A stretch of 11,928 nucleotides of DNA, taken from the NCBI GenBank assembly GCA_029339195.1, contig JAPTJF010000812.1, positions 1 through 11,928 of the forward strand, read 5' to 3'. Shown in pieces: positions 1-8,120 of the stretch. Source of the DNA: Micractinium sp. NFX-FRZ (Eukaryota; Chlorophyta; Trebouxiophyceae; Chlorellales; Chlorellaceae). A model generated the notes under the pieces. It searched no databases. It was given only the letters and a program-made list of their open reading frames with translations, and was not told the origin of the DNA. The stretch's first letter is position 1; the number at the start of each line of letters is the position of its first letter. A program made the translations under genes and the position numbers.

Positions 1-104
1 CCGAGCTGCCTTGGGTAAGCTGCTCCATTCTCGTCCTGCGATGCTTTCGCGCTCGCATCTCAATGTGTCATTCATTCCTTATGCAGGTTTGTGCTGAAAT
101 GACG

Positions 105-109
105 TGTAA
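105..109 (+). terminator. Possible poly(A) signal TGTAA, plus strand
   Basis: TGTAA is the established poly(A) signal of Chlamydomonas and related green algae. Here it sits 18 bases after a possible acceptor (TTATGCAG, 81-86 region). It could end the transcript of a plus-strand gene whose last coding bases lie at 1-18: one frame gives a TAA at 16-18, and splicing 15-86 out gives a TGA shortly before this site. A five-base match alone is weak. Confidence 0.25.
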
Positions 110-124
110 CCCACATTCAGTCAG

Positions 125-129
125 TTACA
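125..129 (-). terminator. Candidate poly(A) signal TGTAA of gene 1
   Basis: On the minus strand TGTAA reads from 129 to 125, about 236 bases after the gene 1 stop, a normal 3' UTR length for green algae. It faces the plus-strand TGTAA at 105-109, so two transcripts may converge and overlap here. The evidence is a short motif and its position only. Confidence 0.4.
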
Positions 130-274
130 TGTTTGAACACCCCTTTCGAAAGCATCCATTTCGAAGCAGTGCACCAAACCAAGCGCGCTTTCGAGAGCAG
201 GCAGGCAGGTGCGTGGACGCGAGGGGTGTTAAACAGTGGGGCACAGGTAGGGGGAAAGGCAGGCAGCATTGGGC

Positions 275-452
275 CACATGGGAGTATGGTAAATGAAGCA
301 GGCAGCAAGCAGGGAGCTGAGCAGTGTTGGCCACAGTGCCTTACGGCGCAACCGCTTGCCCCGGCTAGAGCAGACTGTTAGACGGATCGAAAGCCGGCAC
401 CAGCTGGTATTCCGCCCGGGGCGCCCCCAGGGAGTGCGCAGAGCGCGCAAGG
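275..452. repeat. Dispersed direct repeat, copy 1 (178 bp)
   Basis: This segment matches 2968-3133 in the same orientation over its whole length, by eye at roughly 90% identity apart from two gaps. The gaps are 9 and 3 bases, both multiples of three. Flanks on both sides are unrelated. On the minus strand it carries the last ~29 codons of gene 1 (from ARLARSAHSLGAP to the TAG stop) and about 90 bases of the 3' UTR. No terminal inverted repeats or target-site duplications were seen. It could be a small segmental duplication or a short non-autonomous element. Confidence 0.8.
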
Positions 453-2302
453 CGGGCCTTTGTGTGGTTGCCCGCAGACACTGCCCAGTTTGCAGCGGCT
501 AGGGCGCGGGCGCGCTCGGGGCTGGGGTCAGGCAGGCGGTTGGCGGCCCTCTGGGTGTAGTCAACAATGCTGTCCCGCAGGGCATTCAGCCCAGTGAGCA
601 CCTGGGGCAGCTCATCTTTGCGGTTGCGCCGCCGGAGGCTGCCCACCTGGTAGGCCAGGCGCACGCTGAAGGTAATCAGCGCCGCCACCTCCGCAAACAC
701 CAGCCAGAAGCCGATGTCGGGCAGGAGCGGCAGCAGGGATCGCCGCCCAAAGACCACGTACACACAGCCTACCACCAGCGTGAGCAGGGTGGTGCAGCCG
801 GGGTTGCAGGTCACCTCCCACCGAGCGCTGCAGGCGATAGGCGAGGCAGGGAGGAAGGCAGGGAAGCAGTGAGGAAGGAAGGGAGCGAGGCTGCTGTCGT
901 ACAGCGTGTACGTGTTGCAACATTCGGGGCGGCGGAGGACCTGGGAGAGGGGAAGCCACCGGGTGTTCCCCTCCACGCCTCTCCGCCCTTGCTCTTCTGC
1001 ACCGTGACCTCTGCCCTCTGTCCCTGTGACATATGTCCCCTCCACACGGCATCACTCACTCGGCCGTGAAGGCGTGGAGCCCGTCCGCCACCCACGTGAG
1101 GCCAGGCACCTGCAAATGGGAAGACGAGAGCTCACCGCCTTGATCAGGCTCGCTGGCTGCAGGATTGCTGTGCAGAGTGCTGTGCAAGCTGCGATGTGCA
1201 AGCGCTGTGCTGAGCAAGTGCTGTGCTGTGCTGTGCTGTGCTGTGCTGTGCTGTACAAGTGCTGTGCTGTGCAAGCTGTGCTGTGCAAGCGCTGTGCAGA
1301 GTGCTTTGCATTGCAGCAAGGATGCAGACAGCTGGAGCCTGGGTGGACGGGACCAGGCCGCCACCTGCCAGAGCAGCCTGCCGGCCCTCCTCATGGCCAC
1401 TTTTGGACGCCTGGCAGCCTGCTTACCTCTCCCCCAATCGTCACGTACTGCGTGTCGATCTTCATGTAGCTGAGAAACTTGGCGAGCTCCGGGTCCGCAT
1501 GGTCTGCAGGACAGGATGGGCCAGGAGGGAGGGCCAAAGTTGGGGTGAGTGCAGCCCCCCTCACCACCACTCCGCTGCCGCCAGAGGGTGTCGCTGCACT
1601 ACATGCCCACCGCTGTGCGCTCCTCGCTGATCCTCAATGTGGCCTCACCAGTGCCGACTGTGCCGCCGCACCGCACACTCTCCCTGTCTCTGTACTGTGC
1701 CACTGCCCGACTTCGATACTCAATCATACACATCCACCCAGCAAAGGCTGGCGTGTCTTGACAAACATCCCAACCACAAACCCACCAGGCCAATTGGCGG
1801 GCCGCGACAGGAGGGTCGGAATCTCGCCCTCCATTCTCTGCGTCCAGGCAGGCATGTTGAAGGCAGTAAAAGCAGGGCGTAAGGCAGCAGGAGCTGGGGG
1901 CGTTGGTGACGCGCGGTGCGGGAGCGGCAGTGGCGGCAGGTAGGTTCCGCCCGTTAGGATCCTCCTGAACTCTTGTGCATCGCACTACTGCAGATTCGAA
2001 GGACGCTCGTGGGCGTCGTGCGGTGGCAGCAAGAGGCAGGAGGCGGGGGGTTGGCGCAGGCAGGGAGGCCGACGTTGCCGAGAACGGTGGCAGCCTCTGA
2101 AGCCGAGCAGGCACCCTCCACATCCACCCCTTTGAGGGGGGCCCCTGCTTCCCGAGCCTGGCTGGCGGCAGGCACCCAGCCATACCTTACCTGCCTGAGT
2201 CTGCGGAGCTGCACCAATCAGAGGCTCAGTTGGAGGAGGACTGGCGGCAATAGGCTTGACAGGCCGGGCAGGGATAAGGGGGAGAGCCTGAGGACGGCGG
2301 CA
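365..2302 (-). CDS. Gene 1: unrecognised two-helix membrane protein, 3' four exons (5' end unresolved)
   Basis: Exons read in sense order are 2302-2191, 1503-1427, 1109-1060 and 827-365, ending at TAG (367-365). Every junction is GT-AG (GTAAGG, GTAAGC, GTGAGT donors; CTGCAG or TTGCAG acceptors at the downstream exons) and the phases fit (1, 0, 2). They give 233 visible residues. The start is proline-rich, followed by a soluble segment (HADPELAKFLSYMK, then TWVADGLHAF). Two hydrophobic stretches follow at about visible residues 92-106 and 118-135, then a basic RLAYQVGSLRRRNRK loop and an Ala/Arg-rich helical tail. No start codon exists in the 2302 exon frame (a TGA lies just upstream of the acceptor), so at least one 5' exon is missing. 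An open stretch from ATG 2781 to a weak GTCAGC donor after 2440 would join in phase, but its composition is unconvincing. I do not recognise the family; an organellar or endomembrane protein is possible. The last ~29 codons lie inside a dispersed repeat. Confidence 0.62.
1218..1254. repeat. Pentanucleotide microsatellite (GCTGT)n in gene 1 intron
   Basis: About 7.4 perfect copies of a five-base unit (GCTGT on the plus strand). It sits in a wider degenerate tract at about 1169-1313 made of related GTGCTGTGCAAG-like blocks. The tract lies wholly within the 1110-1426 intron, so length changes would not alter the protein. Confidence 0.9.
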
Positions 2303-3493
2303 CTGAGACAATAAGCCAGGTCAGCGGACGGCCGGGTCGCGCTGTGGCGGCGGAGAGCGTGTGCTTTCTTGTGTGATGCCGGGTGGCACCTCCCCTCCAT
2401 TTCATCATGTTTAAGTTGAAAAGTCGAGTTCATGCTGACCAGACCGCTCGCAAGCAGCCCCGCTGCCACGCCCAGCTGACCAGATGCGGGCGCTGCCAGC
2501 CGAGCGGGACCCGCCCCACTCTGCTGCCACCTGGCGCCGCTTGTGGTGCAACCAGTTGGTGCCCGTGCCCTGGCCTGCACAAGCTGCACCACCCTTCCCC
2601 CCCCCCTGCCACAGTTACTGGCCCAGGCTGAACCGTGTATAGTAGACTGGATAGCCTCGAGCTTGCTGCCTATATGCCGGCAGCTTGCCGCTTGTTCACA
2701 CAGGCGGAGATTTGGAGTTTGGCCGAATAGTGGGTGGAATGCACACTCCCAAGCATTCACACCACAGCACGTGTCTTTCATCCCCCTGCCGTGGACTCAC
2801 GTATTGCCAAGTCCTTCACTGATGCTGGGTTGTTCCCATTCTCCAGCCCGCTGCATGCGGTTGGCCAGGCGGGTGACGACTCGACACCTATCCCCACTTG
2901 CCGCCAGGCGGGCGGCGCTGCTTCGCCGCCGCCCGCCCCAGCACAGCCAGCTGATGCCACTGGTGGGCACATGGGAGGATGGTAAATGAAGCATGCAGCA
3001 AGCAGGGAGCTGAGCAGTGTTGGCCACGGTGCCTTACACTTGCCCCGGCTGGAGCAGACGGTTAGACGGATCGAAAGCCGGCACCTCGTGTGCCGGCAGG
3101 GGCGCCCCCAGGGAGTGTGCAGAGCGCGCAAGGTGGTTGGAAGCCCCGCCCACTCTCCACATGTAGACCTCCCTCTCTGTAGCCTACCTTGCAGCCTGGG
3201 CGCTAAGCTGGTGACGTTCACGCCCGGGCCCGGCGCATGTTCTGTATTCAACCCAGCTGACCTCTTTTCCTTGTACATTTGCCTCGCCAACCCCCGAATT
3301 CTGGGACTTACTGCCTGACCACCAGCTGCTGTCGAGTCTGAGCGCGCCAGCGGCGCACCGGCGGAGCACAGCGGGCGCTGCGCTGTGCTGTGCACTTCCT
3401 CCTCAGCCACTGGCGCGCCTGCCTGATCATGTTTCTGGAAAGGGGCGCATTTCGGCTCGCCCATACAGGCTCTTGACGCAGCGGCATAGCGGT
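2303..3493. other. Spacer between gene 1 and gene 2; unresolved 5' exon(s) of gene 1 and promoter of gene 2
   Basis: The two genes diverge from this 1.2-kb stretch, so their promoters should lie here. It contains repeat copy 2 (2968-3133), a run of ten C (around 2593-2602) and a GTGAGT donor-like site on the minus strand at 2801-2796. That donor's phase does not match the next known exon of gene 1. A short upstream open frame (ATG 3429, 15 codons and stop) precedes gene 2. No RNA gene or known element was recognised. Confidence 0.45.
2968..3133. repeat. Dispersed direct repeat, copy 2 (166 bp), orphan gene-end sequence
   Basis: This is the partner of the repeat at 275-452, lying in non-coding sequence. 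Read on the minus strand in the frame that is coding in copy 1, it stays open: LARSAHSLGAP, then VPAFDPSNRLL. It carries CAG where copy 1 has the TAG stop, and ends at a TAA that is also present in copy 1 beyond the TAG. No upstream exons of gene 1 are repeated next to it, so it is an isolated gene-end fragment or a repeat element, not a full gene. Confidence 0.78.
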
Positions 3494-3995
3494 ATGGCTT
3501 TCCGGCTCGCACCGAGCTGCTGCCGTGCTGCACCGGCCTTTCAAAACCATGCAGCATACCTTGTGGCAACAGGTGAACTCCGAAAGCTTGATGAAGCTCG
3601 GTGCGGGGTGGAGAGAAGGAGAGGTCACCGCTCACTGCGGGGGGCTTGCTGGCCCTATTCGTGCAGGCTGGGCGCCTTTGCCAGCGGCACCACGGCTGTC
3701 GAGCGGCAAGAGACTAGCGCCTCGGGCCGTAACAGCCAGCAGCAGCGGCGGCGGCAACGGCGCGGGCGCTCCGCCGCCTGAGCAGCAACAGGCAGCGGCA
3801 GCAGAATCCGCAGGCGGCAGCGACGCTGCCTTCTTGGCGAAGCTGGCAGGGGTCAGTTTTGTACTGGGAGGCGCCATCAAGTATGGTAGCCTGCTGAGCG
3901 ACCTCCCCTTCAGTGCCAACGCCGGCGCCGCATGGCTGATGGTGCTCACGCCACCGCTCCTCTGGTCGGCAATTAAGCTGGCTCAGCAGAAGTGA
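3494..3995 (+). CDS. Gene 2: small plastid-targeted two-helix membrane protein (uncharacterised)
   Basis: Exon 1 is 3494-3572 and exon 2 is 3667-3995, with a 94-bp intron (CAG|GTGAAC ... TTCGTGCAG|GC, phase 1), giving 135 residues. The N-terminus (MAFRLAPSCCRAAPAF) and the next ~50 residues are rich in Ala, Ser, Arg and Pro with almost no acidic residues, like a chloroplast transit peptide. RAVTAS near residues 46-51 resembles a V-x-A processing site. After an Ala/Gln/Gly linker come two hydrophobic helices, about residues 84-103 (LAKLAGVSFVLGGAIKYGSL) and 112-131 (AGAAWLMVLTPPLLWSAIKL), and a short basic end. This recalls small thylakoid or envelope proteins of the green lineage, but I cannot assign a named family. 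The intron is also open in the frame from ATG 3549, so an intron-retaining form of 148 residues with the same C-terminus could exist. The stop faces the NAA30 stop 196 bases away. Confidence 0.75.
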
Positions 3996-4125
3996 GCCGC
4001 CCGCCTTGACCTTCCCTCGTGTCCTTGTGAATAATTTCTTTGTTCTGCTCAGTTGGTGAGCACCTGCCATTCAGTCTCCCTGTGTGTGGCACCTTTCCTG
4101 CAACTCACACGGCCTTTTGCCAGCT

Positions 4126-4130
4126 TGTAA
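4126..4130 (+). terminator. Candidate poly(A) signal TGTAA of gene 2
   Basis: TGTAA lies 131 bases after the gene 2 stop and 62 bases before the stop of the facing NAA30 gene, so the two 3' UTRs probably meet or overlap. It is the only TGTAA on the plus strand of this intergenic stretch. I saw no minus-strand TGTAA for NAA30 there, so NAA30 must use a variant or a more distant signal. Confidence 0.5.
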
Positions 4131-4191
4131 CCAGGCACGCGTGTACGCAAGGAGAGAGCAGTTGGTCAGCACAGCGACTGCCAATTGCAAT

Positions 4192-6019
4192 TCAGGGGGC
4201 CTGGTGGTCATGCTCTCCGTGAGCCAGCAGCATGCGCGCATGCCCGCCGCCGTCCTGCTGCTGCTGCCACTCCTTGCCCGCTGCCTCCAGCCCCGCCGCC
4301 GCCGTGCCGCTCAGTTCTCCCCCCAGCCCCAGCTGCTGCAGCTGCTGCGCAGCTTCCAGCTCCTCCCTCCGCCGCTCCGCTGCCGCCGGCAGCAGCAGCT
4401 TCAGCCGGTACGCGTCGTTGCCGGACAGGTAGTAGCGGTGCAGGCGCTTGTCTCGGATGAACCCCAGCTTCTGGTACAGCCGCAGGGCGCCCGGGTTGGT
4501 CACCTCTGCTTCCAGAGACACCTCCTCGCAACCGCCCGCCACCATTGTGCTGATAGCCCGCTGCACCAGCTCGCTGCCTGCGCGTAGTCACAGAGGCGGG
4601 GCAAACGGGTGGGTGTTTCGGTTGGGAGGCGGGGGGCGGGCCAGTAGGAGGGTTGCCGGGTTAGGAGAGCGGTTGGGTGGGCCCGGGCTGGGGTCAAGGA
4701 GAGGCGGAGGGGCAGCGGTGGGCTGCGCTGCAGAGAATGTGCGAGGGCTGTGTAACGTGCCGCGGAGCAGGCACATTGGGGCAGAGCCGTGCTGGAAGCA
4801 CTGCCAGCGGGGTAAGGCTCCCAGCTGGGGCAAGACTGGCAGGCTGACGGGCGCTCGCACCCTCTGCTTGCCTCCCACGCTTGCCTGCCCGCCCTCAAAC
4901 CTTGGCCACACCCTCCGCCCCTGACACAGCACAGCGCCTCCCCCGCCTCTCCCACACACACACCATCCGTGGCTCTCCCCAGCCTGCCTTCTGCCCCCCC
5001 CCCCCCCTGTCGCCCACTCACCCACTCCCAGGTATCTGTACTGCTTCTCCACGGTCAGCATGCCGATGTACCCCCGTAGCGCCTTGCCCCGGTGCACGTC
5101 CATCTTGGCCAGCACGCAGCCAAAGCAGTGGGAGCCGTTGAACACGAGCCAGCAGAGGTGCGGCCAGCTGTAGAGGAAATACCTGCGGGTGGATGGTGCC
5201 ACGAAGGAGGGGCAGGCGCAGGGGCAACCAGTAGTGTTGCACACAAAGTCAGTCAGTATCCCAGGCCCCCAGCACCCCCCGCCGCCGACTGCTGACGACA
5301 TGAACAACTGCCCTGCCTGTGACCGCCCTGCGCCTGCCCAGCCTGGCCTGCCGCCTAGCCTGCCGGCACCACCCAAAGCTTTCCCAGGTTGTCCTGCAGC
5401 CGGGCTGACTGACCTGTAGGTGAAGATGCTGTAGGGCTCCGACAGCTCATTGTCAATCAGACGCATCACCTGCAGCGGGAGCACCAAACACCACACAGTG
5501 CCAGCTCTTGTTCACAGCTGCGTGGTAGCAGGTCAAGCATGCCGTCAGAGCTGCAAGAGCAGTCAGAGGGATTAAGCTGCAGTATCTGCCACAGAAGCTA
5601 AAGAGAGAACAGCAAGCCATCAGGGCCCAGGGGCGTGCAGAGCGCCCGTTGTACGAGCAGCAGGGCAGCAGCTCGCCGGGGGGGGCAGGTAGCGGGGAAT
5701 GCGCGCACACCGCCAGCCCAGCTGGCCCGCCCTGCTCACCAGGTGCAGGTCATTCTCATCCTTGTACTGCGGTGATAAGTCGTCGTGGGGATGTGGTGGT
5801 GCAAGTCAGTGAGGGTTGACCTCAGAAAGGCGGCCGCGAAGGCGGCGGCGGCAGCAGGCAGGGCCGGTGAAAGTGGCGGCAGGCGGCGGCAGCACAACCC
5901 GCCCGCGTACGGCGAATGTCAGCAATGCGTGAGCCTCCCACCTGCCGGTACCACACGTCCACAGCTCCCTCCTTGGCCTCGCCGACCCGACAAGAAGTGC
6001 TAGCCTCGGGGTTCGCCAT
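4192..6019 (-). CDS. NAA30: Gene 3: NAA30 (MAK3), catalytic subunit of N-terminal acetyltransferase complex NatC
   Basis: Five exons: 6019-5942, 5766-5740 (27 nt), 5469-5414, 5182-5022 and 4577-4192 (TGA). All junctions are GT-AG and in phase, giving 235 residues. The GNAT fold is clear. MRLIDNELSEPYSIFTYR (residues 37-54) and the following YFLYSWPHLC are hallmarks of the NAA30 family. R103-Y-L-G106-V-G108 is the R-x-x-G-x-G acetyl-CoA loop. EVSLEAEVTN, LRLYQKLGFIRDKRL and HRYYLSGNDAYRLKL follow (to residue 168). Glu in LEAE and Tyr142 fall where catalytic residues have been proposed for this family. NatC (NAA30 with NAA35 and NAA38) acetylates Met-Leu/Ile/Phe/Trp N-termini on ribosomes; its loss in Arabidopsis impairs photosynthesis. 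The ~67-residue tail after the core (Ala/Gln/Gly-rich, ending HGEHDHQAP) is an unconserved-looking extension. ATG 6019 is the first in-frame ATG. Confidence 0.94.
4994..5007. repeat. Homopolymer C14 (G14 on the sense strand) in NAA30 intron
   Basis: Fourteen consecutive C on the plus strand, inside the 444-bp last intron of NAA30 and only ~15 bases from its GTGAGT donor (5021-5016). On the sense strand it is a G run. It is a likely site of length polymorphism or sequencing error, without effect on the reading frame. Confidence 0.9.
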
Positions 6020-6332
6020 CGCGCACTGCCTGGGTAGCTCAGCGTTGCTCTCTTGAACGGAACGCGAGCTTGACGAGTCGGGAATACCCAAACAGAGCTA
6101 GGATGAAAAGCTGGCGCCCATGCTATGGGTCAGGCTCAGCGCGGGCCCCGCACGGCGGCGGCGGCGGCGCCGTGATGTCAACACCAGTCAGTGACACCTT
6201 GCAGGTGAAGCTGTGGTACGCCGCTTTGTCCCCACCCCCTGACATTTTCCCGTTCTCCTCGAACTTAAGACACAGATGAAAACAAGGGAGCGGCAGAGAA
6301 CAAGCCAGATCAACTAACTGCAAGCAGCAGGA
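6020..6332. promoter_or_regulatory. Spacer: NAA30 upstream region and 3' flank of gene 4
   Basis: A 313-bp gap between two minus-strand genes. It should hold the NAA30 promoter and 5' UTR as well as the gene 4 3' UTR. I see no TATA box and no TGTAA on the minus strand. A short (GGC)n run lies around 6152-6167. No open frame here looks coding. Confidence 0.4.
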
Positions 6333-7054
6333 CTAGGTCGCCATCAGCTGCCTCGCCCGCTGCACGTGCTGCTGCGCCTCCTGCCGCCAGCCTGGCCTCT
6401 CTGCACCAAGGAGCGCCGCAGTGGGAGGGCCCTGGGCTGGTGCCGGCCCCTGTGGTGCTGCCGTCAATGCCTCAGCCTTCACCTCAGCCACAGCTGTGCT
6501 GGCGGTGGCAGCAGCCGCCTCTGCTGCCGGCAGGCCCCTTGCCTTGTGCTGCTGTGGTGCACTGCCGTGGCACAGGAGCTGCTCAAAGCGGCGGGCCACA
6601 GCCGGCTTGCTGTGCAGCAGCTGCAGCACCTGTTGCTCCACCCGTGTCAGCGTCAGGGTGCAGAATCTGCCGCCTGGGCCAATGGCGACAGCGGTAGGCA
6701 CTCCCGCTGCTGCTGGTGCTGTGCCTGCTGTGTCTGCTGTGCCTGCTGCCTGCGGGTGTCGGCGGGCAAAGAACTGTGCCACGCGGGCGGCCGACGTGGG
6801 CGAATGGCGCAGCAGCTGGACAACCCTCAGGTCCACAGGAGTCAACGCCGCCTGGCCAGCGTGTGCTGCTGACCTGGACTGACGGCCTGCCTGCTGCTGC
6901 TGCTGTGGCTGCTGTGGCTGCTGCTGGTGCTGCTGGTGCTGCAGCTGCGTCCGCGCTTCTGGCGGATCCAGGTTGCCAGGAGCGGTGTGGCTGCTCGCCT
7001 GGGAAGCGGCGGCTGCTGTGCCGGGCAGGGGGCCGGGCGGCCGCTCCTGCACTG

Positions 7055-7085
<31 letters not shown>

Positions 7086-8120
7086 AGGAGGCTGCTGCGG
7101 CTGGCCAGCTGTGCACAGTGGGCTCCAGCAGTGGGCCAGCAGCTGCGCACGGATGCCCAGGAGCGAGTCCAGCCCCAGGCCTAGGCCCGCTTGCGGGGCG
7201 CAGCTGTCCTGCAGCTGCGGCCCCCCGGCTGCGCCTGCTGCAGATGCGTCCTGCCCATATGTGCAGCTGATGTGCTGCAGTGCAGCATGTCCCGCCAGCT
7301 GCTGTGCCACGCCCAGCAAGCCGCCCAGCCGCTGGATGTTGGAGAGCTCGATGCCGGCCACAGCAGACAGCAGCTGCGGGGGGAATGAAGGGAGGATGGC
7401 AGGGAGCCAGCAGGAGGTGAGGCCTCATTGGTGTGCCTGGTTCTGGTCAACAACACACGGGAGGCGAGGCAGGGTCGCACCAAAGCGGGGGGCTGGCACT
7501 TTCGTGCGTCACCCCCTGTGCAGCTGCTCAGCCAACAACGCTGGCCTGCTCGCCGTCCCTGCCACGCCCTCAATGCTGGCCCGCCCGCCTTCCCTGCCAC
7601 GCCCTCAGCAGCGGGGGCTCACCAGGAACACTTCGCCGGTGTGGGGGGCCAGCAGCACCTGCTCGCACGGCTGCAGCGCACGCACCAGCCAGGCGGCGGC
7701 CAGGACCAGCAGGCGGGGGTGCTGGTGCAGCGCGGGGGGCACCCCGAAAAACGGGCCCAGCACGGTGTGCCAGTCAAGAGCGACGCACAGCGTGGGCAGC
7801 AGGGGGAAGCGTGCTGCGGGGGCTTCACCAGGCTTCACACTAGGCAGGTGGCCCAGCAGGCAGGCGGAGAGCGGGGTGCCCGTGGGCAGCGCGTCAAAGC
7901 CAGCACACGCCTGCTGCGCCTGCTTCTGCGGCTGCTGCAACAGTGCATCCCACTGCTGTTGGTACTGTTGGCAAGCTGACAGCACGGTCCCCACGGCGGC
8001 ATCTGCGCTGATGGGGTCGACCGCGCTCCCAGGCTCAGTGCGCGCCCGCTTGGGGGGCCGCCCTTCCGCCCGCCCAGCAGCGCCCGGCGGTGCTGGGTGA
8101 GCTGAGCTGAGCGCCGACAT
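6333..8120 (-). CDS. Gene 4: glutamine-rich probable nuclear protein, paralogue A
   Basis: Exon 1 is 8120-7623 and exon 2 is 7373-6333 (TAG). The 249-bp intron is phase 0 (TTCCTG|GTGAGC ... CCCCGCAG|CTG), giving 512 residues. ATG 8120 is the first in-frame ATG. Residues 22-27 (PPKRAR) form a likely nuclear localisation signal. A conserved block at about 103-166 (ARFPLLPTLC, then VPPALH and AAAWLVRAL) is shared with gene 5, about 26 of 50 identical by eye, and ends exactly at the shared intron. Exon 2 holds a helical segment, LLAHCWSPL, then Q10 (7085-7056) and more Gln/Ala/Pro. Next come two copies of a ~27-residue module (345-371 LRVVQLLRHSPTSAARVAQF; 410-434 QQVLQLLHSKPAVARRFEQL) and the tail GWRQEAQQHVQRARQLMAT. 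Architecture suggests a transcription or chromatin cofactor, but that is inference. I recognise no named domain. Confidence 0.82.
6570..6644 (-). other. Helical module copy 2 in gene 4
   Basis: Codes residues 410-434, with the pattern V-L-Q-L-L-H-x2-P-x3-A-R-R-F-E-Q-L-L. It is closer to the gene 5 copy than to copy 1, since both have VLQ[LM]L and ARRFEQ. This suggests copy 1 arose by, or diverged after, an internal duplication. Confidence 0.65.
6759..6839 (-). other. Helical module copy 1 in gene 4
   Basis: Codes residues 345-371. The pattern is V-x-Q-L-L-R-x2-P-x3-A-R-V-x-Q-F-F-A-R-R. It resembles the second copy (6570-6644) and the single copy in gene 5 (9877-9957). The hydrophobic spacing with a central Pro suggests a helix-turn-helix hairpin. 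Confidence 0.6.
7056..7085 (-). repeat. CAG-type tract coding Q10 in gene 4
   Basis: Ten glutamine codons, nine CAG/CTG units and one CAA, inside a longer Gln/Pro segment. It lies directly after the conserved LLAHCWSPL segment, the same relative place as the Q26 tract of gene 5. Confidence 0.85.
7540..7609. repeat. Two tandem 35-bp units in gene 4 intron
   Basis: The units at 7540-7574 and 7575-7609 both begin GCTGGCC and share CCCTGCCACGCCCTCA, with a handful of differences. They lie in the intron close to the 5' splice site (7622) and have no coding effect. Confidence 0.8.

Larger units (their letters stand above)
1..364. other. 3' flank of gene 1 and left edge of window
   Basis: No complete gene is seen. 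It holds the two opposed TGTAA elements, repeat copy 1 (from 275), and possibly the extreme 3' end of a plus-strand gene at 1-18 or 1-104. The small open frames here are not supported by composition or splice signals. Confidence 0.5.

Noticed and set aside
2218..2781. 187-codon minus-strand open frame upstream of gene 1
   Set aside because: Not accepted as a gene: its end overlaps the 2191-2302 exon in another frame. Only its first part (2781-2440) remains as a weak candidate 5' exon of gene 1.
2778..3635. 285-codon minus-strand open frame
   Set aside because: It begins inside the gene 2 intron, runs through gene 2 exon 1 and repeat copy 2, has no start context or recognisable motif, and is in a frame other than the one conserved with gene 1 in the repeat.
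6366..8100. Plus-strand open frames of 153-329 codons opposite gene 4
   Set aside because: Same reason: shadows of a GC- and CAG-rich coding region. One crosses the gene 4 intron.
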